Origin: Ketobacter sp.
Lineage (GTDB): Bacteria; Pseudomonadota; Gammaproteobacteria; Pseudomonadales; Ketobacteraceae
Direction: 5' to 3'
Length of the DNA: 64,000 bases
Assembly (NCBI RefSeq): GCF_003671495.1
Contig: NZ_RCHN01000013.1
Coordinates: 186,001 to 250,000, forward strand
Positions 44,578 to 54,879 of this stretch are shown one piece after another. Each line of letters opens with the position of its first letter. Within the stretch, counting starts at the first letter, position 1. The notes beneath the pieces were generated by a model. That model did no database searches. It saw nothing but the letters and a program-made list of their open reading frames with translations, and was not told the DNA's origin. The position numbers and the translations under genes are program-made.

Positions 44578-45267
44578 TTAACGTTCGGCGGAGATCAGCA
44601 GGGTATCGAAGTAGTTGGCCAGATGCAGCATCTGCTCATCATCCAGCTTCTTGAACACCTTGTTCACCACCCCATGGCCGGCAGCCTGGCAGGTGGAGAT
44701 GGCGCCGTCGGCAATCTTGCGTACCACAAACCCGTGCTTGAGCTTGTTGATGGCTTCCTTCATCAGGCCTTCCAGCAGAATATCCACGGTCATTGACATC
44801 AGCGCCATCAATTCACCCCGGTTTTCCTCAATCTGACCTGCCCGCACTGCGGCCACCACATTCTTCATGCGGGTAAAGGTGGCTTCATCCATTTCACAAC
44901 CGGTGCAGGCCTTGCCGTTGGAGGACTGGTGATCCCGTACATAGATCTCGTCCACGAACTCGATCATGGGGGTCAGCTCCTCATTGCTGCGTTTTTTCAG
45001 CAACTGGGGCACCAGCATCTTCGCGGTTTTACCGATGATGTCCGCCGTGGAGTGGATGATCTTGGTGGCCATTTTGCTCAGCCCCAATGCATCCACGGTG
45101 TCCACCAGGAAGGCGCTCAGCATTTCCGGGATGAAGTAATCCATGGTGGATTCCATCAGCGGAATGTGGCTGTCCTTGGCGCCGTTGGCATGGCGTTCCA
45201 ACAGTTCGATGGCCGCGCCTTCCAAATCCTTGGAAGAGGCGAAGGCCAGATAGTACTTGGTTGGCAT
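44578..45267 (-). CDS. Conserved hypothetical protein in the acyl-CoA dehydrogenase operon
   Basis: A 229-residue largely helical cytoplasmic protein with no family that I recognise. There is no signal peptide. Two Cys form CTGC within NGKACTGCEMDEATF at about residue 120, possibly a redox or metal pair. The C-terminal region has a further Cys (ISTCQAAGHG). It lies 59 bases after the acyl-CoA dehydrogenase gene on the same strand and is the last member of the SDR-dehydrogenase-hypothetical operon, which suggests a role in the same lipid pathway. Confidence 0.7.
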   Translation of the reverse strand: MPTKYYLAFASSKDLEGAAIELLERHANGAKDSHIPLMESTMDYFIPEMLSAFLVDTVDALGLSKMATKIIHSTADIIGKTAKMLVPQLLKKRSNEELTPMIEFVDEIYVRDHQSSNGKACTGCEMDEATFTRMKNVVAAVRAGQIEENRGELMALMSMTVDILLEGLMKEAINKLKHGFVVRKIADGAISTCQAAGHGVVNKVFKKLDDEQMLHLANYFDTLLISAER

Positions 45268-45326
45268 GTTGTAGGTTCCTGTTTCTTGTTTTCTGCCCTG
45301 TGTGCGACGATCGGCTCAGGCCGCCG

Positions 45327-46526
45327 TTACACCCCCCATTTGAAGAAGTCGTGTTTTTCCGACAGATAGTATTTCGACAATACCATCTTGTGGATTTCTG
45401 AAGCACCGTCCACCAGGCGGGCCTGACGGGCATAGCGGTAGATCCACTCGATGATGGTGTCCTTAGAATAGCCGCGGGCGCCACAGAGTTGAATGGCAGT
45501 ATCGGCGGCCTTGTGCAGCGTGTCAGCCACCTGGATCTTGGCGATGGAGATTTCCTTGCGGGCAAAATCCCCCTGATCCAGCTTCCAGGCCGCATTCATG
45601 GTAAGCAGGCGGCCGATGTGGATCTCTTTGGCCACGTCACCCATCATCCACTGCACGCCTTCATGGCCAGACAGGGTGGTGCCGAAGCTCATGCGGTTTT
45701 CCACGTAGCCACCGGCGATCTCCATACAGCGCTTGGCCAGACCCAACCAGCGCATGCAGTGGGTCAGGCGGGCGGTGCCCAGGCGGATCTGGGTGACTTT
45801 GAGGCCGTCGCCAATGTTCAGCAGGCGGTTCTCATCGGGGATTTCCAGGCCGTCGAATTTCAGTTCGCAGTGGCCGCCGTGCTCTTCCGGGCCCATGATG
45901 GGGATGCGGCGCACGATTTCCCAGCCGGGCTGATCCTTATCGAACAAAAAGGCGGTCAATCCCTTCCGTTCATCGTCGGAGGTCTTGGCGATCAGGATGA
46001 AAGTTTGCGCACCTTCAGCCCCGGTGATGAACCACTTACGGCCGTTGATGATCCATTTGTCGCCCACTTTTTCTGCGCGGGTGTAGGTGAGGCTGGGGTC
46101 GGAGCCACAACCGCCGTCCGGCTCGGTCATGGCGAAGGCGGAACGCACCTTGCCATCAATGATGGGCTGCAACCACTTATCCTTCTGCTCGTCGCTCAGG
46201 ATCTTGTTGAGCACGATCATGTTGCCGTCGTCGGGGGGTGCACAGTTGAAGGCCACCGGGCCAAAGGGGGAACGGGCCGCTTCTTCGTACAGGGCCGCCA
46301 TGCCCACCACGCCCAGCTCCCGGCCACCGCGTTCCTTGGGCAGTTGGAAACCCCACAGGCCCTGGGCCTTGGCTTTCTCCCGCAGTGTGGCCACCACGCT
46401 TTCCTTCAGGTTCTCATGCTCATCGAAGTTAGCCTGGTCGGATTCCAGGGGAATCACTTCTTTGGCGACAAAATCACGGACCTGCAGGCGCGTGCTTTCA
46501 ATCTCATCTGATAATGTAAAGTCCAT
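45327..46526 (-). CDS. Acyl-CoA dehydrogenase, ACAD10/11-like
   Basis: A flavin-dependent dehydrogenase of 399 residues. The FAD/substrate motif is RSAFAMTEPDGGCGSDPS, then WFITGAEGAQTFILIAKTS, and the C-terminal LCGARGYSKDTIIEWIYRYA. At the catalytic-base position the sequence is LVDGASEIHK, with Asp in place of the Glu of medium-chain enzymes, as in the ACAD10/11 group. The start at 46526 (MDFTLSD) is the usual beginning. It follows the SDR gene by 39 bases. Substrate chain length is not determined. Confidence 0.92.
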   Translation of the reverse strand: MDFTLSDEIESTRLQVRDFVAKEVIPLESDQANFDEHENLKESVVATLREKAKAQGLWGFQLPKERGGRELGVVGMAALYEEAARSPFGPVAFNCAPPDDGNMIVLNKILSDEQKDKWLQPIIDGKVRSAFAMTEPDGGCGSDPSLTYTRAEKVGDKWIINGRKWFITGAEGAQTFILIAKTSDDERKGLTAFLFDKDQPGWEIVRRIPIMGPEEHGGHCELKFDGLEIPDENRLLNIGDGLKVTQIRLGTARLTHCMRWLGLAKRCMEIAGGYVENRMSFGTTLSGHEGVQWMMGDVAKEIHIGRLLTMNAAWKLDQGDFARKEISIAKIQVADTLHKAADTAIQLCGARGYSKDTIIEWIYRYARQARLVDGASEIHKMVLSKYYLSEKHDFFKWGV

Positions 46527-46565
46527 ACAACCCTCTGCAAACAAAACTAAAAATAAAAACCAACA

Positions 46566-47336
46566 CTAAATTTTGGTGACGGCATGACCACCGTCTATGG
46601 AAATAACCGATCCGGTCATGTAACGGGAAGCATCCGAAGCCAACAGCAGCAAGGGTCCCAACAGATCTTCGATCTTACCCAGCTGCTTCTGCGGAATGCG
46701 CTGAATCATACGCTTACCGCCCTCGGTCTCAAAGTAGTCCCGGTTGATGTCGGTGAGGATATAACCGGGTGCCAGGGCGTTAACCCGTATACCGTAGTCC
46801 GCCAGTTCCAGGGCCATGGCCTTGGTCAACTGGATCAGGCCCGCCTTGGAGGCGCTGTAATGGGACAGGTAACTGGTAACCCGCAGACCCAGCACCGACG
46901 CCACGTTGATGATGGAGCCGTGCTTGCCCTGGGCATTCATGCGGCGAGCCCCTTCCTGGGCCACCAGAAAAGCGCCTTTTAGGTTGGTATCCAGGACTTT
47001 GTCCCAGTCCTCTTCGGTGATCTTGAGGAACGGGGCGGACAGGCCGATGCCGGCGTTGTTCACCACCACATCCACGCAGCCGAAGGCGGCTTCCGCCTGG
47101 TCATAGGCTTCGACGATGGAGGCCCGATCCGCCACATCCATGGTCACCGCCAGACAGCGCCCGCCTTCATTCTCGATCTGCTCTTCCAGTGCCAGCAACG
47201 GGTCGCGACGGCGCGCCGCCACCACCAGTTTGGCCCCCTGGCGGGCCAGGAACGGCGCAAACATCTGGCCGAATCCGCTGGATGCACCGGTCACCAAAAC
47301 CACTTTGCCTGCAAGGCTGAAATTCACATCAGTCAT
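46566..47336 (-). CDS. SDR family oxidoreductase
   Basis: A 256-residue short-chain dehydrogenase. TGASSGFG at 17-24, NNAG at 93-96, and the catalytic Ser147, Tyr160 and Lys164 are intact. The basic residues after beta-2 (VAARRRDP) favour NADP. It is first in an operon with an ACAD10/11-like dehydrogenase and a hypothetical protein. A beta-hydroxyacyl step is plausible but not proven. Confidence 0.92.
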   Translation of the reverse strand: MTDVNFSLAGKVVLVTGASSGFGQMFAPFLARQGAKLVVAARRRDPLLALEEQIENEGGRCLAVTMDVADRASIVEAYDQAEAAFGCVDVVVNNAGIGLSAPFLKITEEDWDKVLDTNLKGAFLVAQEGARRMNAQGKHGSIINVASVLGLRVTSYLSHYSASKAGLIQLTKAMALELADYGIRVNALAPGYILTDINRDYFETEGGKRMIQRIPQKQLGKIEDLLGPLLLLASDASRYMTGSVISIDGGHAVTKI

Positions 47337-47509
47337 GAAAAATCCTTAATTTGTCTAGCCGGAAAGGCCCCCGAGCATACGTGAAAGGCGGTTTCAATCC
47401 AATTGACCCAGCAGACAGAATAGTAGCCGCAGGTGACAAACTGGCCTTGCCAGTATTCAGCCCTTGGGGTGAAGGTGTAAAATAACCGACCCGGTGATTT
47501 TCCAATCGA

Positions 47510-49525
47510 GTGCAGTCCGTGAGCCAGTTAAACCCCCGCCAATCCGAAGCCGTCCACCACATTGACGGCCCCCTGCTGGTACTGGCGGGGGCCGGTTCCG
47601 GCAAGACCAGCGTGATCACCCGCAAGATCGCCCACCTGATCCAGAAGTGCGAGATCCCCGCCCACCGCATCGTGGCGGTCACCTTCACCAACAAGGCCGC
47701 CCGGGAAATGAAAGAGCGGGTCAGCCAGCTGGTGAAAGGCAAACAGGCCCGGGGGCTTACCGTGTCCACCTTCCACAACCTGGGGCTGAACATCATCCGC
47801 AAGGAGCAGCAGCACCTGGGCCTGAAAAACGGCTTCTCCATCTTTGACGATCAGGACAGCCGCACCCTGCTGACCGAATTGCTGCACCGGGAAACGGAAG
47901 TGGGGGCCGATGACATCGACTACATCCGCCACACCATCAGCAACTGGAAGAACGATCTGGTGACGCCTTCCCAGGCCCTCTCCCGCGCCAACGACGAAGA
48001 CGAGATGCGGGCCGCGCAGACCTACGCCCAGTACGACCGCATGCTGCGGGCCTATAACGCCGTGGATTTTGACGACCTGATCCTGCTGCCCACCTTGCTG
48101 TTCCGGGATAACGAAGAGATTCTGGAGCGCTGGCGCAACCGCATCTATTACATGCTGGTGGACGAATACCAGGACACCAACACCTCGCAATATTTGCTGG
48201 TGCGCCTGCTGGTGGGCAAACGCGCCCGCTTCACGGTGGTGGGGGATGACGACCAGTCCATTTACGCCTGGCGCGGTGCCCGTCCGGAAAACCTGGCCCA
48301 GCTGGCCCAGGATTACCCGTCGTTGAAGGTGATCAAGCTGGAGCAAAACTACCGTTCCTCCGGTCGTATCCTGAAATGCGCCAACCAGGTCATCGCCAAC
48401 AATCCCCACGTGTTTGAAAAGAAATTGTGGAGCGAACACGGTTACGGCGACCCTATTCGGGTGATGCGCTGCCGTACGGAAGACCACGAAGCCGAAAAGA
48501 TTGCCAGCGAGATTCTCAATCAGCACCTGCAGAAAAAACGCCCGTTCAAGGACTTCGCCGTGCTGTACCGGGGCAATCACCAGTCCCGCATCATCGAGCT
48601 GAAACTGCAGCAGTTCCAGGTGCCCTATAAAGTCAGCGGTGGCAGCTCCTTTTTTTCCAAGGCGGAAATCAAGGACATCATGGCCTACCTGCGCCTGATC
48701 ATGAACAGCGACGACGACAACGCCTTCCTGCGCATTGTGAATACACCACGGCGGGAACTGGGGCCCAGCACCCTGGAGAAACTGGGGGAATACGCCCAGG
48801 GGCGGGAGCGCAGCCTGTTTTCTGTGAGCTGTGAAATGGGACTGGCGGAAACCCTCAAAGCCAAACAGTATTCCATGCTTAAACGCTTCCACGACTGGAT
48901 TGAGGAAACCCGGGACAATATCCAGCGCGGCAATGCGGTGGCGGCCATCAAGCAGATGATCCGTGACATTGATTACGAAAACTGGTTAACGGAGCAGTCC
49001 TCCAGCCCCAAGATGGCCGAAAAGCGCATGGAGAACGTCTGGCAACTGGTGAGCTCCATCGAGCGCATGCTGGAAAAAGCCGACGACGAAAACGACGTAC
49101 AAAGCGTGATCGGCAAGTTGATTTTGCTGGATATTCTGGAACAGCAGAAAGAGGAGGATGACTCCGACCGGGTGCAACTGATGACCCTGCACGCCTCCAA
49201 GGGACTGGAGTTCCCCTATGTGTTTTTAATGGGCATGGAAGAGGAACTGCTGCCCCATCGTTCCAGCATCGAGGAGGACAACATCGAGGAGGAGCGCCGC
49301 CTGATGTATGTGGGCATCACCCGGGCCAAGCGGGAGCTGACCATGAGCTATACTGCCAAGCGCAAACAGTACGGTGAGGAATTCGAGCCCACCCCCAGTC
49401 GTTTTCTGGATGAAATGCCGCAGGACGACCTGGCCTGGGAGGGGCGCGGCTTTGAGAAGTCGAAAGAGGAAAAGCAGGAAATCGGCAACGCCCATCTGGC
49501 GAACCTGAAGAATCTGTTTGATTGA
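47510..49525 (+). CDS. rep: ATP-dependent DNA helicase Rep
   Basis: A 3'-5' superfamily 1A helicase of 671 residues that clears proteins ahead of the replisome. Motifs in order are Walker A LAGAGSGKTSV, AVTFTNKAAREMKERV, DEYQDTN, GDDDQSIYAWRGARPEN, LEQNYRSS, and near the end MTLHASKGLEFPYVFL and LMYVGITRAKREL. Length and the shorter C-terminal tail separate it from UvrD. The true start may be GTG 47519 (MSQLNPRQ), 3 codons later. It is divergent from the SDR operon. Confidence 0.95.
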   Translation: MQSVSQLNPRQSEAVHHIDGPLLVLAGAGSGKTSVITRKIAHLIQKCEIPAHRIVAVTFTNKAAREMKERVSQLVKGKQARGLTVSTFHNLGLNIIRKEQQHLGLKNGFSIFDDQDSRTLLTELLHRETEVGADDIDYIRHTISNWKNDLVTPSQALSRANDEDEMRAAQTYAQYDRMLRAYNAVDFDDLILLPTLLFRDNEEILERWRNRIYYMLVDEYQDTNTSQYLLVRLLVGKRARFTVVGDDDQSIYAWRGARPENLAQLAQDYPSLKVIKLEQNYRSSGRILKCANQVIANNPHVFEKKLWSEHGYGDPIRVMRCRTEDHEAEKIASEILNQHLQKKRPFKDFAVLYRGNHQSRIIELKLQQFQVPYKVSGGSSFFSKAEIKDIMAYLRLIMNSDDDNAFLRIVNTPRRELGPSTLEKLGEYAQGRERSLFSVSCEMGLAETLKAKQYSMLKRFHDWIEETRDNIQRGNAVAAIKQMIRDIDYENWLTEQSSSPKMAEKRMENVWQLVSSIERMLEKADDENDVQSVIGKLILLDILEQQKEEDDSDRVQLMTLHASKGLEFPYVFLMGMEEELLPHRSSIEEDNIEEERRLMYVGITRAKRELTMSYTAKRKQYGEEFEPTPSRFLDEMPQDDLAWEGRGFEKSKEEKQEIGNAHLANLKNLFD

Positions 49526-49556
49526 GCCGGTGGGGTCAAACGAATGCCATAAAAAA

Positions 49557-49577
49557 GGGCCGGTGCAAGACCGGCCC
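49557..49577 (-). terminator. Rho-independent terminator of the TorF-like gene
   Basis: GGGCCGGT (49557-49564) pairs with ACCGGCCC (49570-49577), with a 5-base loop. On the minus strand a T-run follows (A-tract 49551-49556). Confidence 0.85.
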
Positions 49578-49609
49578 AATTCGGAGAGAAAACTTTTTCG
49601 GTGGTGCGA

Positions 49610-50284
49610 TCAGTCGCCCAGAGGCAGACTGTAAGAAACGACCACTTTGGGCTTGCCGTTATCCTGCTCTTGATCAACCTGCTGGCTCACAGTGAAAGAC
49701 AGGTTGTCGTTGTATGCATAGGACAGATCCACGTGGGTCATATCGTCATCAGCGATATCATCGCTCCAGCCGAAGTCCCCACGAATGTCATGGTGACCCA
49801 CCAAAATGGAGAACGCATCGTAACCGTAGCTGATGGTGTAGTAGGCGTTGCCGGAACCGCCAGCGATGTTGTCATAGCCAGTTACAGAGAAGCCAGCGAA
49901 GCCCAGAGACAGCACGGCGTCAGACAGTTCGCCTGGATCGTTAAAGGTTTCATAGTTGGCATAGGTGTAGGTCCAAACGCTCAGATCGACGGAAACGCCA
50001 CCGAACTCTGCACCATAACCGGCATACAGGTCGTACTCTGAACCCCAGGCGCCATCACCTGAAGCAGCCCATACGCCCGTGTAGAATCCACTGCTGGAGT
50101 AGCTCAGATCACCGGATACTTGCGCATCACCAGTACCCAGATCGAAACCGCGCCACAAATACATGTTGGCAATGCCAACAGCAGCAGATACTTCCGCGTT
50201 AGCAGCAGGCGCAACGGTCATGGCTCCGGCAACGGCCAGAGAAAGAGCACTCAAACGAAGCATTTTGGATTGTTTATTCAACAT
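49610..50284 (-). CDS. TorF family putative porin
   Basis: A 224-residue outer-membrane protein. Signal peptide to about residue 30 (VAPAANA). The mature start EVSAAVGIANMYLWRGFDLG is the hallmark of the TorF/Gcw_chp family (GxANxYxWRGxxLG). Alternating strands run through QVSGDLSYSSSGFYTGVW and YTISYGYDAFSILVGHH to a C-terminal VVVSYSLPLGD. Acidic residues are abundant (IADDDMTHVD). The transported solute is not known. It stands alone with its own terminator. Confidence 0.88.
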   Translation of the reverse strand: MLNKQSKMLRLSALSLAVAGAMTVAPAANAEVSAAVGIANMYLWRGFDLGTGDAQVSGDLSYSSSGFYTGVWAASGDGAWGSEYDLYAGYGAEFGGVSVDLSVWTYTYANYETFNDPGELSDAVLSLGFAGFSVTGYDNIAGGSGNAYYTISYGYDAFSILVGHHDIRGDFGWSDDIADDDMTHVDLSYAYNDNLSFTVSQQVDQEQDNGKPKVVVSYSLPLGD

Positions 50285-50314
50285 AAAAAGTAACCCCCAG
50301 AGGTTAGACGATAT

Positions 50315-50330
50315 AAGGTTTTAAAACCTT
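50315..50330. promoter_or_regulatory. 16-bp palindrome upstream of the TorF-like gene
   Basis: AAGGTTTTAAAACCTT is a perfect palindrome, about 30 bases upstream of the start at 50284. An operator or promoter-element role is possible. It is short and A+T-rich, so chance is not excluded. Confidence 0.35.
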
Positions 50331-50441
50331 GGTTTACGAACTCCCGACAACAAAAGCAACGAGCGTGCCAACAAAATGCATGGGGCTCAGACAAGGCAAT
50401 ACTGGGATTTTCAAGCGGGGATCATGTCATAAAACTGCAAT

Positions 50442-50464
50442 GCGCGCACTTTAAAAGTGCGCGC
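50442..50464 (-). terminator. Probable terminator of the collagen-like gene
   Basis: GCGCGCACTTT and AAAGTGCGCGC flank one base, a perfect 11-bp stem. It starts 38 bases beyond the stop at 50502. The downstream T-run on the minus strand is weak (GTTTTATG, some 6 bases later), so a regulatory or bidirectional role is also possible. Confidence 0.55.
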
Positions 50465-50501
50465 ACCAAAAGCGGGCGCACCAAAATCGCCCAAGCCGCC
50501 G

Positions 50502-51686
50502 CTATTGCGCAGACGGAGAAGCGGACAAACTGTCTACCTGTTTATCCAGTGAGCTAACTTGCTTGTTCAATTGATCCAACTGGGATTGCATGGCCTTCAG
50601 GGATTGCTCCAACTTGGCGCCCAGCTCATCAATGCGGGACGCCTGTTGCTCCATGGCCTGCTGGATACTGGCTATGGATTGATCAACCGAACTCTGATTG
50701 GCGGTGCTGTTCAAATTGGCCTGCAGGGCAACCACCTGGGCTTCTACGGCAGCCACCGCCTGCTTGGCTGCGGCCTCGACCTGTTGCTTCTCCTGTGCCA
50801 GTTTCTGCACCATTTGATCCCGCAGGGCAGCCACCTGAGCCGACTGGGACTGGATCATGGTATCCATACGGTCCCGCAGGTCCTGCTGAATCAGAACCTG
50901 GCCTTTTACACCATCCCGGCCCGGCTTGCCGGGAACCCCCGGTTCTCCGGCCTCTCCTCCGGCCATCCATTTACGGTTACCGGTGAGGGTGCGCATGTTG
51001 ATGTACTTGCCTTCAGTGCCAGCGCCACCGTCTCCACCGGCACCCGCTTCGCCTCCCTGACCACCACCGTTCTGCACACTGATCAGGGTTGCGACATCCC
51101 CTACTGCGCCTTTCTCACCCAGCACGCGGTAGGTCAGGGTGACCTGGCCACCATTGCCGCCGTCACCACCATCACCGCCAGCTCCCCCGGCACCTCCGGC
51201 GGGCGCGTTGCATTTATCAAACGGCCCGGCCGCCTGGCCCTGCCCTCCGGTACCACCCTGTCCCCCGGCACCACCACGGCTGTTGATGGTCAGGGAGCCC
51301 AGCCGGGCAATGCCCATCATCATTACCAGGGACACCCCTTTGCCCCCCTGGGTACCATGACCGGCATCGCCACCGCGCCTACCGGCTTTACACTCTTCCG
51401 CCTGCCCCGACCGGTCCTCGCCAGCGTTGCCGGGTTTGCCATCCGCACCCCGGGCCAGGATTTTCACATCCTTGCCGATTTCCGCCCAGGCCGCGTCCAG
51501 TTGCAGCTGCTCCAATGCGCCGGGCACCTGTAACACCGCACCGTCTTCCAGAATCAGCTTGTCGAAGAACACTGCAGACTGTTGTGGGGACAGCGTGTGG
51601 GTTTGCCCCGCCTTAACATGCAAGACATTTTCTGCGTGTACCATGGCGCTCATCAGCACCAAAAGGCCCATCAAAACTCGGCTCAT
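50502..51686 (-). CDS. Secreted collagen-like glycine-rich protein with C-terminal coiled coil
   Basis: A 394-residue exported protein. Signal peptide 1-18 (LMSAMVHA), then a short beta domain (VLHVKAGQTHTLSPQQSAVF), then about 190 residues rich in Gly with Gly-X-Y-like and Gly-Gly-X runs (GKPGNAGEDRSG, GGAGGAGGDGGDGGNGG). A second Gly tract ends in EPGVPGKPGRDGVKG, followed by a long coiled coil (about 285-390) with Gln/Ala heptads and LDQLNKQVSSLDKQVDSL. Two of its Cys are in EECKAGR and DKCNAP. Bacterial collagen-like proteins often form trimeric stalks, and the coiled coil could be the trimerisation unit. No anchor motif is visible. The gene stands alone. Confidence 0.75.
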   Translation of the reverse strand: MSRVLMGLLVLMSAMVHAENVLHVKAGQTHTLSPQQSAVFFDKLILEDGAVLQVPGALEQLQLDAAWAEIGKDVKILARGADGKPGNAGEDRSGQAEECKAGRRGGDAGHGTQGGKGVSLVMMMGIARLGSLTINSRGGAGGQGGTGGQGQAAGPFDKCNAPAGGAGGAGGDGGDGGNGGQVTLTYRVLGEKGAVGDVATLISVQNGGGQGGEAGAGGDGGAGTEGKYINMRTLTGNRKWMAGGEAGEPGVPGKPGRDGVKGQVLIQQDLRDRMDTMIQSQSAQVAALRDQMVQKLAQEKQQVEAAAKQAVAAVEAQVVALQANLNSTANQSSVDQSIASIQQAMEQQASRIDELGAKLEQSLKAMQSQLDQLNKQVSSLDKQVDSLSASPSAQ

Positions 51687-51802
51687 TGGAATTCCTGTAA
51701 GTTACGATTAAAGACACTGCGTGGGCAGCCTGAAGCATTCATGTTAGAGTGACAGGCACCCGCTGTAACCATGATAACAACACCTGTGACGGGAGTTCAT
51801 CC

Positions 51803-53045
<1,243 letters not shown>

Positions 53046-53053
<8 letters not shown>

Positions 53054-54032
53054 CCAAGACACCAACACCGCCCTGGCGCTGATTGATGAAAGCCTGCCCC
53101 AGGACCAGGAATTTCTGCAGGACGTGTTGCACGGCCTGAGCCAACCCCGCAAGAGCCTGCCGTGCAAATACTTCTATGATGAGCAGGGCTCGCAGCTGTT
53201 CGAAGCCATCTGCGACACGCCAGAGTACTACATCACCCGCACAGAGCTGGGCATTCTCACCACCAACATGCAATCCATCGCCGCCCAGGTGGGGGCGGGC
53301 TGCGACATCCTGGAGTTCGGCTCCGGGGCCGGTATCAAAATACGGCTGTTGCTGGCGGGTCTGCAGCAACCCCGCAGCTACATTCCCATCGACATATCCA
53401 TGGAAATCCTGGCGCAATCCGCCCGCCAGCTGTCGGCCGAGTTCCCCCAGGTTCATGTGCATCCTATTGTGGGCGACTATCACAAAGACATCGAACTGCC
53501 CGCTGCCTTTCGCCAGCCCGGCCAGCAGCGCAAGCTGGTGTTCTTTCCCGGTTCCACCATCAGCAATTTTACGCCACAGGAAGCCGGAGCGTTCTTGCAG
53601 CGCATCCGCGCCCTGCTGGCACCGGGGGATGGCCTGCTGATCGGGGTGGATTGCGTCAAGCCCACCCCCATCCTGAACGCCGCCTATAACGACGCAGCCG
53701 GTTACACCGCCGCCTTTAACCTGAATCTGCTGCAGCGCATTCAAGACACCTTTGCCACCAACCTGCGACCCCAGCACTTTTTTCACCATGCGTTTTTCAA
53801 TGCTGAAGAGTCCCGCATTGAAATGCATCTGGTGAGCAAACGGGATCAGTTGATCGACATTGAGGGCAGGTGTTTCAGGTTCAGGAAGGGAGAAACCATC
53901 CACACGGAGAATTCCTACAAATACAGCGTGCCCGGGTTTGTCGCCATGGCCAGACAGGCCGGCTTCCACCCGACAGACCTGTGGCAGGACCCGCAACAAC
54001 ACTTCAGCCTGCATTACCTGACCGCCGGCTGA
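53046..54032 (+). CDS. egtD: L-histidine N(alpha)-methyltransferase EgtD
   Basis: Makes hercynine (trimethylhistidine) from histidine and three SAM. The 328-residue protein has KYFYDEQGSQLFEAI, the SAM loop LEFGSGAGIKIRLLL, FFPGSTISNFTPQEA, and the histidine-binding region TPILNAAYNDAAGYTAAFN. The GETIHTENSYKY segment supplies the Glu and Ser that contact the substrate in characterised EgtD. It starts inside the egtB stop (ATGCCTAA). With egtB it forms a minimal ergothioneine operon. Confidence 0.94.
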
Positions 54033-54084
54033 TGCCATGTACAGCGCCACAACATAAGCCACAACGACAGGCCACAAAAAGGAA

Positions 54085-54130
54085 AGCCCGCTTACCAGAC
54101 CGGATTAACATCCGGAATGATAAGCGGGCT
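54085..54130 (-). terminator. Two-tier terminator hairpin of the urt operon
   Basis: The outer stem AGCCCGCTTA/TAAGCGGGCT (54085-54094 and 54121-54130) encloses an inner hairpin CCGGAT-TAAC-ATCCGG (54100-54115). On the minus strand a T-rich tail (TTTCCTTTTTG) follows. It is 39 bases past the urtE stop and faces the end of egtD. Confidence 0.75.
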
Positions 54131-54168
54131 CCCGCCTCCCAAGCTCTTATACTATAGACAAATCCGGC

Positions 54169-54864
54169 TCAGACTGCGATATAGCGTCGCACCACATCTT
54201 CTTCCATATCCTTGCCCAGACCGGACAGCACCACTTCACCCCGGTCCATTACCGCGTAATTGTCGGCCAGCTCACGGGCGAAGTCGAAGTACTGTTCCAC
54301 CAACAGGATGGCCATCTCACCCCGGTCCCGCAGCAGGGAGATCACCTTTTGGATATCCTTGATGATGGAGGGTTGAATGCCTTCGGTGGGTTCATCCAGA
54401 ATCAGCAGTTTGGGTTTGGTCACCAGCGCCCGGGCAATGGCCAGTTGTTGCTGCTGACCGCCGGACAGGTCACCACCGCGGCGCTTCAGCATCTGGTACA
54501 GCACCGGAAACAGCTCGTAAATTTCATCGGAAATTTTGCGCTGGTTACGGGGCAGCACCGAGAAGCCCGTTTTCAGGTTCTCCAGCACCGTCAGCTGGGA
54601 AAACACATCACGCCCCTGGGGGACATAGGCAATGCCATTCTTGGCCCGCTCAAACGGCGCCTGCTTGCTGATGTCCTGGCCATCCCACAGGATCTGGCCG
54701 CTTTTGATGGGGTGCTGCCCGGCCACCGCGCGCATGAGGGAGGTTTTGCCCACCCCGTTGCGCCCCATGACACAGGCCACCTGCCCTTTGTCTGCTTCGA
54801 AACTGACTTTTTTCAGCGCCTGGCTGGCGCCGTAATACAGATCGATGTTCTCTATTCTTAGCAT
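54169..54864 (-). CDS. urtE: Urea ABC transporter ATP-binding subunit UrtE
   Basis: A branched-chain-type ABC ATPase of 231 residues. Walker A is GRNGVGKTS, the ABC signature LSGGQQQQLAIARAL, Walker B LLILDEPTEGIQ. LYYGASQALKKVSFEADKG opens the domain. The TEGIQPSIIKDI element after Walker B is characteristic of UrtE. It is the last of five genes transcribed as urtABCDE, 15 bases after urtD. Confidence 0.95.
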   Translation of the reverse strand: MLRIENIDLYYGASQALKKVSFEADKGQVACVMGRNGVGKTSLMRAVAGQHPIKSGQILWDGQDISKQAPFERAKNGIAYVPQGRDVFSQLTVLENLKTGFSVLPRNQRKISDEIYELFPVLYQMLKRRGGDLSGGQQQQLAIARALVTKPKLLILDEPTEGIQPSIIKDIQKVISLLRDRGEMAILLVEQYFDFARELADNYAVMDRGEVVLSGLGKDMEEDVVRRYIAV

Positions 54865-54879
54865 ATTGAATCTCTCTGC

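Noticed and set aside
47528..48892. A 454-codon open frame opposite rep
   Set aside because: All helicase motifs are on the plus strand. The antisense product looks random, with no start signal.
50930..51400. Glycine-rich repeats read as a CRISPR or DNA satellite array
   Set aside because: The repeats follow Gly codons of one continuous reading frame. There are no constant repeats with unique spacers.
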